Below, in pieces: positions 1 to 6,573 of a stretch of 9,278 bases of DNA (the stretch's first letter is position 1; each line of letters begins with the position of its first letter). The position numbers were made by a program, and so were the translations under genes. Source of the stretch: Pseudomonadota bacterium (lineage in GTDB: Bacteria > Pseudomonadota > Alphaproteobacteria > Rhizobiales > Devosiaceae); the NCBI GenBank assembly GCA_023436745.1, contig JAEZHZ010000291.1, positions 1-9,278 of the forward strand. Reading direction: 5' to 3'. A model generated the notes under the pieces. The model made no database searches and was not told where the DNA came from. It saw nothing but the letters and a program-made list of their open reading frames with translations.

Positions 1-2
1 GC

Positions 3-305
3 CGCGGCGACAAGCGGCGCATGGAATTGGCCATGTGCCTGATCCAGCACCCTCGCCTGCTGCTGCTCGACGAACCCACGGCCGGGATGAGCCGCCACGA
101 CACCAACACCACCATCGAACTCCTGCAGAAGATCAAGGCCAGGGGCATGACCAAGGTGATCATCGAACACGACATGCACGTCGTCTTCTCTCTTGCCGAC
201 AAGATTTCCGTCCTGGCCCAAGGCCGCATCATTGCGGATGGGTCGCCCGACCAGGTCCGGGGAAATCCCAAGGTGCAGGAAGCCTATCTCGGAGGGGCCC
301 ACTGA
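3..305 (+). CDS. livG: LivG-type ABC transporter ATPase (C-terminal part, cut by window start)
   Basis: This is the C-terminal end of an ABC ATPase of the branched-chain amino acid (HAAT) importer type. The open frame runs in from the left edge, so the true start lies outside. The first visible residues, RGDKRRMELA, are the end of an ABC signature (LSxGDxRR), followed by the Walker B run LLLLDEPTAGM and an H-loop IIEHDM with the switch histidine present. The tail (DKISVLAQGRIIADGSPDQV...VQEAYLGG) matches the usual LivG ending. Family knowledge: LivG and LivF form the cytoplasmic ATPase pair that powers the LivH/LivM permeases. The stop at 303-305 overlaps the next start by one base (TGATG), and the next gene is LivF-like, which supports the call. 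The substrate cannot be read from the ATPase; urea or amide importers (UrtD) are related alternatives. Confidence 0.88.
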   Translation, partial: RGDKRRMELAMCLIQHPRLLLLDEPTAGMSRHDTNTTIELLQKIKARGMTKVIIEHDMHVVFSLADKISVLAQGRIIADGSPDQVRGNPKVQEAYLGGAH

Positions 306-1075
306 TGAGTGCCATCGCCATGCAGACCCAGATCGTCAGTAACAGCCAGGCCGCGGAGCTGGAAACCACCCGCCCCTTCTTCAGCATCAGGGACGTGCAC
401 GCCTACTACGGTGAGAGCTACATCGTTCAGGGCATCTCCCTGGACGTCCGCAAGGGAGAGATCCTCGCGCTGCTCGGCCGCAACGGTGCGGGCAAGACCT
501 CGGCCCTGCGCACCATCGCCCGCACCGACAACCCCCAGATGCGCCAGGGCGAGATCTGGCTTGATGGGGAAGCCGTGCACCGGATGAAAAGCTTCGAGGC
601 CGCACGAGCCGGCATCCAGCTCGTGCCGGAGGATCGGCGCATCATCCAGGGACTGACGGTCGAGGAGAACCTCACCCTCGCCAAGGTCGCGCCCGGCAAC
701 GGATGGAGCCTCGAGCAGATCTACGAGAGCTTTCCGCGGCTCGCCGAGCGGCGCAAGCAGGAGGGCGTGACTCTGTCCGGTGGCGAGCAGCAGATGCTGG
801 CCATCGCCCGTGCTCTTGCCCGCGACCTCAAGCTGCTGTTGCTGGACGAGCCGTACGAGGGTCTTGCTCCCGTCATCGTGCAGGAGATCGAGCGCATCCT
901 TCACTCGATCAAGCCGCTCGGCATCACCACGATCATCGTCGAACAGAACGCCATCGCCGCTCTGAAGCTTGCCGATCGTGCCGTCATCCTCGATACGGGT
1001 GAAGTCGTCTTCAGCGGATCGGCCAAGGACGTTCTCGAGAACGCTGAACTGCGCCAGGAGTACTTGGCCGTCTGA
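305..1075 (+). CDS. livF: LivF-type ABC transporter ATPase
   Basis: This is a complete 256-residue ATPase, the usual LivF size, and the partner of the upstream LivG-like subunit in a branched-chain amino acid or amide importer. Walker A is GRNGAGKT (residues 58-65), the signature is LSGGEQQ (157-163), and Walker B is LLLLDEP with D181 and E182. At the H-loop the sequence is VEQN, so Q214 replaces the usual histidine; this is normal for LivF proteins, whereas the LivG partner keeps its histidine. The start at 305 is chosen because GGAGG at 291-295 lies 9 nt upstream and the TGATG overlap couples it to livG. A longer open frame exists upstream but runs through livG in another frame. The first ~25 residues (to about ETTRPFF) are a poorly conserved extension before the ATPase fold. 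The transported substrate is not determinable here. Confidence 0.9.
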   Translation: MSAIAMQTQIVSNSQAAELETTRPFFSIRDVHAYYGESYIVQGISLDVRKGEILALLGRNGAGKTSALRTIARTDNPQMRQGEIWLDGEAVHRMKSFEAARAGIQLVPEDRRIIQGLTVEENLTLAKVAPGNGWSLEQIYESFPRLAERRKQEGVTLSGGEQQMLAIARALARDLKLLLLDEPYEGLAPVIVQEIERILHSIKPLGITTIIVEQNAIAALKLADRAVILDTGEVVFSGSAKDVLENAELRQEYLAV

Positions 1076-1077
1076 AC

Positions 1078-1145
1078 CCCTGGACCTCTCGGTTCAAAGG
1101 CATTTCCGCCGACTCACCCTCTCCCCAATGCCGAGAGGTCCAGGG
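1078..1145. repeat. Perfect 15-bp inverted repeat with 38-nt loop after livF
   Basis: CCCTGGACCTCTCGG at 1078-1092 is the exact reverse complement of CCGAGAGGTCCAGGG at 1131-1145. The left arm begins 2 nt after the livF stop codon. The loop is long and pyrimidine-rich, and no T-run follows the right arm (TAATTCCC), so it is not a classical intrinsic terminator. It could be a transcript-end stem-loop that protects the mRNA 3' end, a very short palindromic repeat element, or a protein-binding site. The perfect match over 15 bp makes chance unlikely; the function is inference. Confidence 0.75.
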
Positions 1146-1359
1146 TAATTCCCGCGCTTGGCCGATTCGGCCGTGGCGCCGCCATGTCACCGCTGCGGCC
1201 GCGACCTTGCCGGCGGCACTGGCTGCCGGGGTGCCTCAGAACAGCGCCGAACTCTCCCCTTCCCTCGCGCCGCGAAAGCACTTGCCTTGCCGCGCGGTTA
1301 GCTTACGAACCGATACGAGGAACACAATTGGCGCCTGCCGGGCGCCTGTGGGGGAGCGT
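1146..1359 (+). promoter_or_regulatory. 5' region of the fused oxidoreductase gene with leader hairpin and SD
   Basis: This 214-bp stretch lies between the livF inverted repeat and the next gene. The codon frame is open upstream of the chosen start, but the residues it would encode (1207-1359) do not look like protein. I see no strong -35/-10 pair; TTGCCG at 1287-1292 followed by GATACG around 1312-1317 is at best weak. GGCGCC at 1330-1335 and 1341-1346 with a 5-nt loop can form a GC-rich leader hairpin that ends 4 nt before GGGGAG (1351-1356), the likely Shine-Dalgarno sequence, only 3 nt from ATG 1360. A small palindrome, GGCCGATTCGGCC, lies at 1160-1172. Confidence 0.35.
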
Positions 1360-3357
1360 ATGAAAAAGATTCAATGGGGCATCATTGGCCCCGGCAGCAT
1401 CGCCAAGGCATTCCGTGGCGGTGTGCTCGGCTCGACGCTTGGCGAACTTGCCGCCGTGGCCACAAGGGACCCCAACCGCCCCAGCCTTGCCGAGGACTTC
1501 CCGGGGGTGCGCGTAGTCGACGGCTACCAGGCCCTGCTGGACGATCCCGGCATCGACGCGGTCTACATTGCGGTGCCTCATACCGGCCACGCCGAATGGG
1601 CGATCAAGGCCGCACGTGCCGGCAAGCATGTGCTGGTCGAGAAGCCCATGGCGCTGTCCGCGCACGAGATCGGGGCCGTGCTGCACGCGCACCGGCAGGC
1701 CGGCACCTTTGCCGGCGAGGCGTTCATGTATCGCCTTCACCCGCAGACGGCGAGGCTTCTCGAACTGATCCGCGGCGGCGCGATCGGCGAAGTCCGGATG
1801 ATCCAGTCGAGCTTCGGCTTCCAGATGCCGCGCTTCATGCCCGAACATCGCCTGTTCTCGTCTGAACTTGCGGGCGGCGGCATCCTCGATGTGGGCGGCT
1901 ATCCGGTTTCCATGGCGCGGCTGCTGGCCGGCGCCGCCGTCGGCGAGCCCTTCGCCGACCCGGTGAAAGTGCGCGGCACTGCCCGGCTGAACGCCGAGGG
2001 TACCGACGACTGGGCGGCGGCTGTCCTGACGTTCGACAGCGGGATCGTGGCGCAGGTTTCGTGCGCCGTCTTCGTCAATCTCGACAATGTTTTGCGCATA
2101 CACGGCTCGGAAGGCCGTATCGAGGTACCCGATTTCTGGTTCGCCGGAGGCGACCGAACCAAGGGCCTTGGCCGCATCGACATCATCAAGGGCGGCAAGA
2201 CCGAGACGGTCAGCGTGGGCGAGGAGCGCCACGTCTACTCCTTCGAGGTCGATGCGGCTTCGGAGGCCATCCTGGCCGGCCGGCAGGAGTTTGCCGCCCC
2301 GGGCATGAGCTGGGCCGACAGCCTGGGCAACGCCCGGGTGCTGGACCTCTGGCGCAAGGATGCCGGCATCGAATACGTTGTCGAGACGCCCGCGCGGCGG
2401 ACGCACACCATTGACAACCGCCCCCTCGGGGAGAATGCCGGCCCGGTCCCCAAGCGCAGCATTCCCGGCCTGTCCAAGTCCGCTTCCGTACTGGCCCTCG
2501 GCTTCGAGGACTTCCGCACCTTCAGTTCGGGCGCCATCATGCTGGATGCCTTCTGGGAGCGCGGCGGCAACATCTTCGACACGGCCTTTGTCTACGGCGC
2601 GGGCTACACCGAGACCCTGTTCGGGCAGTGGCACCGCAGCCGCGGCACCCGCGACGGCGCCGTTCTCATCGGCAAGGGGGCGCATTCACCGCTGTGCTAC
2701 CCGGACGTGATCGGCAAGCAACTCACCCAGTCGCTGGATCGCCTGCAGACCGACTATGTCGACGTCTACTTCATGCATCGGGACAACCTCGACGTGCCAG
2801 TCGGTGAATTCGTCGATGCCATGGACGCCGAAGTCAGGGCGGGCCGTATCCGGGGCCCGTTCGGGGGCAGCAACTGGACGCGAGAGCGATTCGACGAGGC
2901 CATCGCCTATGCGGAGCGCACCGGCAAGACGAAGCCGATGGCCCTCAGCAACAACTTCGCGCTGGCAGAGATGCTGGAGCCGATCTGGCCAGGCTGCGTC
3001 ACGGCCTCGACGCCCGCGTTCCGGCAATGGCTGACCGAGCGGCAGGTGGCGAACTTCTCCTGGTCGAGCCAGGGCCGCGGCTTCTTCACCGATCGCGCCG
3101 GGCGGGACAAGCGCGACAACGAGGAGTTGGTGCGCTGCTGGTACAGCGAGGAGAACTTCGCGCGGCGCGACCGTGCGGTGGAGCTCGCGCAGCAACTGGG
3201 CAAGAGTCCCATCCATGTCGCTCTCGCCTGTGTGCTGGCGCAGCCCTTCCCGAGCATCCCGCTCATCGGGCCGCGCACACTTGGTGAACTGGATGACAGC
3301 CTGCAGGCGCTCGACATTTCCCTCACGCCCGACCAGGTCGCCTGGCTGGAAGGCTGA
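1360..3357 (+). CDS. Gfo/Idh/MocA dehydrogenase - aldo/keto reductase fusion
   Basis: This 665-residue protein joins two NAD(P)-dependent oxidoreductases. Residues ~1-330 are Gfo/Idh/MocA-type: nucleotide-binding GPGSIA (10-15), the EKP motif with K95 (94-96), FMYRLHP (H127), and D177xxxY181 in ILDVGGY. The K/D/Y pattern matches dimeric dihydrodiol dehydrogenase and xylose or anhydrofructose reductase relatives. After a linker (~335-365), residues ~367-665 form an aldo/keto reductase barrel with the full catalytic tetrad: D407, Y412, K439 and H473 (NIFDTAFVYG, IGKGAH, YFMHRDN). Both halves therefore look active. The start at 1360 is chosen because the MKKIQWGIIG opening fits the Rossmann fold and GGGGAG precedes it; the 51 in-frame residues upstream are unconvincing. 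The gene stands alone, with ~285 bp either side. A coupled oxidation-reduction of a sugar or polyol is inferred; the substrate is unknown. Confidence 0.9.
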   Translation: MKKIQWGIIGPGSIAKAFRGGVLGSTLGELAAVATRDPNRPSLAEDFPGVRVVDGYQALLDDPGIDAVYIAVPHTGHAEWAIKAARAGKHVLVEKPMALSAHEIGAVLHAHRQAGTFAGEAFMYRLHPQTARLLELIRGGAIGEVRMIQSSFGFQMPRFMPEHRLFSSELAGGGILDVGGYPVSMARLLAGAAVGEPFADPVKVRGTARLNAEGTDDWAAAVLTFDSGIVAQVSCAVFVNLDNVLRIHGSEGRIEVPDFWFAGGDRTKGLGRIDIIKGGKTETVSVGEERHVYSFEVDAASEAILAGRQEFAAPGMSWADSLGNARVLDLWRKDAGIEYVVETPARRTHTIDNRPLGENAGPVPKRSIPGLSKSASVLALGFEDFRTFSSGAIMLDAFWERGGNIFDTAFVYGAGYTETLFGQWHRSRGTRDGAVLIGKGAHSPLCYPDVIGKQLTQSLDRLQTDYVDVYFMHRDNLDVPVGEFVDAMDAEVRAGRIRGPFGGSNWTRERFDEAIAYAERTGKTKPMALSNNFALAEMLEPIWPGCVTASTPAFRQWLTERQVANFSWSSQGRGFFTDRAGRDKRDNEELVRCWYSEENFARRDRAVELAQQLGKSPIHVALACVLAQPFPSIPLIGPRTLGELDDSLQALDISLTPDQVAWLEG

Positions 3358-3415
3358 AAACGTCTCCAAATTGCTGCAGATCAGCTCTCACCGGTAACGG
3401 AAAGCAAGCAGAAAC

Positions 3416-3442
3416 CAACCGCCGCGCACCGTGCGGCGGTTG
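3416..3442. terminator. GC-rich hairpin after the fusion gene, possible terminator
   Basis: AACCGCCGC (3417-3425) pairs with GCGGCGGTT (3433-3441). One further outer C-G pair (3416/3442), an inner G-U and an inner C-G extend the stem around an ACC loop, giving about 12 bp. It lies 59 nt after the fusion gene stop. There is no T-run downstream on the + strand, but A-rich sequence precedes it (3401-3414), so read from the - strand it has a broken T-rich tail. No - strand gene is supported here. It is probably a terminator or mRNA-end stem-loop for the gene upstream. Confidence 0.4.
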
Positions 3443-3647
3443 CCGCCGCCCACCGTCGAGGATGATCTCCCATTGGGGTAGACAGTTGCCGGGCTGCTTC
3501 CACTTGCGCGCCCGGCCGCTGCATTAACTGCGCGAAGTGAATCTCGGACGAACACCACTATCCCCTTGCAACAGAAGACCGTAAAGGACGGTAGCCACTT
3601 GTTTATACCGCGGTGGCATAGTCGCGGCGCAACAGAGATTCTGGCAG
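3443..3647 (+). promoter_or_regulatory. Leader/promoter region of the polysaccharide operon
   Basis: This 205-bp stretch carries no gene I can support and must contain the promoter of the four-gene operon downstream. I do not see a convincing consensus pair: TTGCAA at 3566-3571 and TATACC at 3604-3609 are isolated matches with wrong spacing (32 nt). A small stem, ACCGT/ACGGT, lies at 3578-3592. The Shine-Dalgarno sequence before ATG 3648 is weak (AGAG at 3634-3637). Confidence 0.3.
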
Positions 3648-4328
3648 ATGCAGTGGGGGCAATCGGCATTACTTCTGATGGGCGCGGCCTGTGTCGCGCT
3701 CGGCGGCTGGTGCATGTACGCCGAGTCCGGCCCGGTCCTGCGCGCCGGCACCACGCCCCTCGCCCGCCTGCAGGCGATTTCAGGCCCGCAAGACCCTATC
3801 GGCGCCGGTGCTGCCACCATACGTTCGGTACTGATCGATTGCCAGCAGGTACTCCTGTCCTACGACAGCGCCGCAATGCGCCTGCAACCGCCGGAAAGCC
3901 GGGCTGAATTGCTGGATATCTGCGATGGTCTGGCCCACGCGACGCTCCGGCATACCCCAGCGCACGGTCAGGCAGAAATGATCCTGGCCCTGGTTGCAGA
4001 TCAACGCGGCGACCGCGCTGCTACCGACGTACATCTCGCCCGATCGCAGGCTCTGGAACCGGGCATGGCGTGGCTTGCTTCGCAACGGGTGCCGGTACGG
4101 GAGCGGCGGTTCGAAGAACTCTCCGAAGAAGCGAGGGAATGGCACTCGCGGGATTTGTCACTGCTCCTGCACAGCGAACCCGGCAAGTGGCAACTGGCTC
4201 AGCTGTACCTCGGTGATGAAGCCGCGCGGGAGCGGATCGGGGTGGCACTGCAACAAGTGCCGGAGCAGCTGCAGACAGCGTTCATCACCGCAGTGCGCGA
4301 CCTGATGCACTCCAGGGCCGCCCTATGA
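3648..4328 (+). CDS. Membrane-anchored protein with TPR-like stretch, first gene of the polysaccharide operon
   Basis: I do not recognise a named family for this 226-residue protein. Residues ~5-25 (SALLLMGAACVALGGW) form one hydrophobic segment with no clear cleavage motif, suggesting an N-terminal anchor with the rest in the periplasm. Residues ~97-140 look like a helical pair of TPR type (AHATLRHTPAH, then MILALVADQRGDRAATDVHL ending in LEPGMAW), and ~185-225 is again helical. It has two cysteines in the soluble part (C65, C92) that could pair in the periplasm. Its stop overlaps the polymerase start as ATGA (4325-4328), so the two are translationally coupled. By position it may help the polymerase or co-polymerase, for example as an assembly partner; this is inference. 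The start at 3648 has only a weak SD, and M11 (3678) is an alternative that would shorten the membrane segment. Confidence 0.72.
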   Translation: MQWGQSALLLMGAACVALGGWCMYAESGPVLRAGTTPLARLQAISGPQDPIGAGAATIRSVLIDCQQVLLSYDSAAMRLQPPESRAELLDICDGLAHATLRHTPAHGQAEMILALVADQRGDRAATDVHLARSQALEPGMAWLASQRVPVRERRFEELSEEAREWHSRDLSLLLHSEPGKWQLAQLYLGDEAARERIGVALQQVPEQLQTAFITAVRDLMHSRAAL

Positions 4329-5758
4329 CCGCATTTGCTATGGACTCCCGCGCAGTCTCGCCCGCGCCGTCGGCTACGGCGCTCGCCCGCCGCAAGGACC
4401 TGAACGGCGCTGTCAGCTGGGCGCTGATCGTCCTCCTGGCGTTGGCGCCGCTGCCCTTCGGAGCCGCGCACGCCTTCAGTTGGGGCTTGTTTGGCACGGG
4501 CCTCGGGGTGCTCGCTCTTGCCTATGTTGCGGGGTTGTGGCGTGCAGGAGCCAACCCGAACATCCAGGTCGGCGAGTTCAAGTGGGTTGCTTACGTCTTT
4601 GCACTCTATTGCGCGGTGCTGATCCTGCAGATGGCGCCGATCGGCGCGGTTCTACCCAGTCTCACTGCATTTTCTTCACAGGGCTTGGATTTCGGCCCCA
4701 GCGCCATCTCGATTTCTATCAATCAGACTGCATTGATGCTGCTGCGGCACCTCAGCTTCGGTGTGCTCTTCTTCCTGGTTCTGCAGGTCAGCCAGAACCC
4801 GGCGCGCCGTGAACTGCTGTTGAAGGCGATCCTGGCGATCGTCATGGCGTATTGCGCGCTGGGCATCGTCAGTCTCCACACAGGCGACACCATTCTGGGC
4901 CGACCGAAGATTGCCCATATCGGATCGGCGACCGGCCCTTTCCTGAACCGGAACTCGTTCGCCACTTTCCTCGCCATGGGCGCCATCATTGCCCTTGTGC
5001 AGGCCGGTCGGGCGCTGGTGCGGCAGGCGACCAGACACAGGCATGATGGGCTGGTGCCGGGCTCCTACACCTCCGCCCTGTTGTACGGCACCTGTTATGC
5101 AGTGGTTGTGGGCACCATCCTCGCAACAAACTCCCGCATGGGAATCCTCGTCACCCTTGCGGGGTCACTCACCGCGGCACTCATAGTCGCGACGCGCCTT
5201 GGGCGGTCTTTCAGAGGCCTGGCCCTGATCGTCGTCATCGCTCTCGGTGCGGTCGGCCCTGCGATCCTGCTGTTCGGCGAAGCGGTGATAATGCGGTTGA
5301 TCAATGATGAGGGCTCGGCATCCGGCCGTCTGGCCCTCTATTCGCTCGTTCTGGAACTCATCTCGCAAAGACCGTGGCTCGGCTTCGGTGGAGGCACCTT
5401 CGAACAGGCCGCAGCCCTCATCGTTCAACCGCCGGTGCCAATCGATCTGAGATGGGAGAAGGCTCACAGCACCTATCTGTCACTTTGGCTGGAAATGGGG
5501 ATCATCGCCGGCTCGCTCCCCGTGATCGTGGTCGCACTGATGGGGTGGCGGCTAGTATCTGCGCTGCGTCCAGACCACGACGACTGGAGCTTTGCCGCGA
5601 TCGGGCTCTGCACCATGATCGTAGTGGCACTGCATTCCGTGGTCGATTTCAGCCTCGAGATCGAGGCCAATACCCTGATCTTCATCACCATAGCAGCGCT
5701 GGCATTTGGCACCACTATCGGTGGAAGGCCACGCCGTCCGCACACGGGCGCAAGTTGA
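4325..5758 (+). CDS. O-antigen ligase / Wzy-type polysaccharide polymerase family membrane protein
   Basis: This is a 477-residue polytopic membrane protein with roughly ten or more hydrophobic segments (first at ~30-48, last at ~450-465). It carries the marks of the Wzy_C/O-antigen ligase family: GPFLNRNSFA (204-213), SRMG (270-273) at a membrane edge, RPWLGFGGGTFE (349-360), the large periplasmic loop before H381 (AHSTYLSLWLEMG, 380-392), and LHSVVDFSLEIEAN (436-449). Family knowledge: these proteins transfer undecaprenyl-linked glycan to an acceptor, either a growing chain (polymerase) or lipid A (ligase). The Wzc-like co-polymerase two genes downstream favours an exopolysaccharide or capsule polymerase. 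The start at 4325 overlaps the upstream stop (ATGA); M6 at 4340 is possible but lacks an SD. The stop at 5756-5758 overlaps the next start. Confidence 0.88.
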   Translation: MTAFAMDSRAVSPAPSATALARRKDLNGAVSWALIVLLALAPLPFGAAHAFSWGLFGTGLGVLALAYVAGLWRAGANPNIQVGEFKWVAYVFALYCAVLILQMAPIGAVLPSLTAFSSQGLDFGPSAISISINQTALMLLRHLSFGVLFFLVLQVSQNPARRELLLKAILAIVMAYCALGIVSLHTGDTILGRPKIAHIGSATGPFLNRNSFATFLAMGAIIALVQAGRALVRQATRHRHDGLVPGSYTSALLYGTCYAVVVGTILATNSRMGILVTLAGSLTAALIVATRLGRSFRGLALIVVIALGAVGPAILLFGEAVIMRLINDEGSASGRLALYSLVLELISQRPWLGFGGGTFEQAAALIVQPPVPIDLRWEKAHSTYLSLWLEMGIIAGSLPVIVVALMGWRLVSALRPDHDDWSFAAIGLCTMIVVALHSVVDFSLEIEANTLIFITIAALAFGTTIGGRPRRPHTGAS

Positions 5759-6567
5759 TGTTTGGTCTCTTCGGCACACGCGATAACCATCGCCAACCAC
5801 GCTCCCGACGTCATCTCGGCGACGTCAGTGTGACTTACGCTATCGGGGACGTGCACGGCTGCCATCAACAACTCGTCGCGCTGCTGGACATCATCCGGCG
5901 CGACGCAATGCAGTTCAAGGGCCGCAAGCTGCTGGTGACCCTAGGCGACCTCATCGACCGCGGGCCGAGGTCCGCGTCCGTGCTGGACTGGCTGACTGAG
6001 CCGTTCTGGCCCGACTTTGAACGGATCAGCCTATGCGGGAACCACGAAGCCATGATGCTCGACTTCCTTGCGCGTCCCGGCACAGGCACTCCGTGGCTCG
6101 ATAACGGTGGCTGGCAAACGCTGGAGTCCTACGGCATCAACCTGGCGGCATTTTCGGGCGCTTCCCGCCGAAATCGGCAGGCGATGCTTGATGCAGCAAT
6201 ACCGCATGAACACATCGAGATGCTTCGGAGTATGCCGGCTCTGGCGACAACCTCTCAGGCAGTCTTCGTGCATGCCGGCATCCGTCCGGGCGTAGCCATA
6301 GACGCACAAAGCGACGACGATCTACTGTGGATACGGCAACCGTTTCTAGGCACAGCCTTTACAGATGGCCCCTACATTGTCCACGGACATACCCCATCAA
6401 CTGTTCCTGTTTTTGATGGACGGCGTATTTGCGTGGACACCGGCGCCTACGCAACCGGCATACTGACAGCGGTGCGCCTGACGGATGAAGGAACCATGTT
6501 CCTGCAGGCCGACAGCAACTCCGCGCGAACACAAAACTCACCAACGACACGACGACCTGGAGACTGA
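5758..6567 (+). CDS. PPP-family metallophosphatase (Ser/Thr/Tyr protein phosphatase type)
   Basis: This 269-residue cytoplasmic protein carries all signature motifs of PPP phosphatases in order: GDVHGC (30-35, D31 and H33), GDLIDRG (63-69, D64, D67, R68), GNHE (94-97), HAG with H172, and HGHT with H209 and H211. These residues bind the two metals and the phosphate. It resembles small bacterial lambda/PrpA-type enzymes, which in the family act on phospho-Ser/Thr and often phospho-Tyr. It starts one base inside the polymerase stop (TGATG at 5756-5760) and ends 6 bp before the BY-kinase gene, so its likely partner is the C-terminal tyrosine cluster of that kinase. The first ~25 residues are not part of the fold, and GTG at 5830 is a possible later start, but the coupling favours 5758. 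Ap4A hydrolase (ApaH) is a related alternative, less likely in this context. Confidence 0.87.
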   Translation: MFGLFGTRDNHRQPRSRRHLGDVSVTYAIGDVHGCHQQLVALLDIIRRDAMQFKGRKLLVTLGDLIDRGPRSASVLDWLTEPFWPDFERISLCGNHEAMMLDFLARPGTGTPWLDNGGWQTLESYGINLAAFSGASRRNRQAMLDAAIPHEHIEMLRSMPALATTSQAVFVHAGIRPGVAIDAQSDDDLLWIRQPFLGTAFTDGPYIVHGHTPSTVPVFDGRRICVDTGAYATGILTAVRLTDEGTMFLQADSNSARTQNSPTTRRPGD

Positions 6568-6573
6568 CGGCAG

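Noticed and set aside
35..304. In-frame 5' extension of livF back to position 35
   Set aside because: It overlaps livG in another frame, reads as Arg/His/Pro-rich low-quality protein, and a good SD exists at 291-295 before ATG 305.
950..955. LivF H-loop lacking histidine (VEQN) as a sign of inactivity
   Set aside because: VEQN at this position is typical of LivF subunits, so it is not a defect.
1207..1359. 51-residue N-terminal extension of the fusion protein
   Set aside because: The residues are unlike a Rossmann-domain N-terminus or signal peptide, and the MKKIQWGIIG start is typical of the family.
1303..3369. Two long - strand open frames (460 and 227 codons) opposite the fusion gene
   Set aside because: They are mirror frames produced by high GC in third codon positions. 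The + strand carries complete catalytic motifs, and the - strand translations match no family I recognise.
3566..3622. Sigma-70 promoter from TTGCAA, TATACC or CATAGT matches
   Set aside because: No pair has 16-18 bp spacing, so no promoter is claimed.
5374..5757. 128-residue N-terminal extension of the phosphatase
   Set aside because: It lies in a different frame inside the polymerase gene and is not plausible protein; the coupled start at 5758 gives a normal-sized enzyme.
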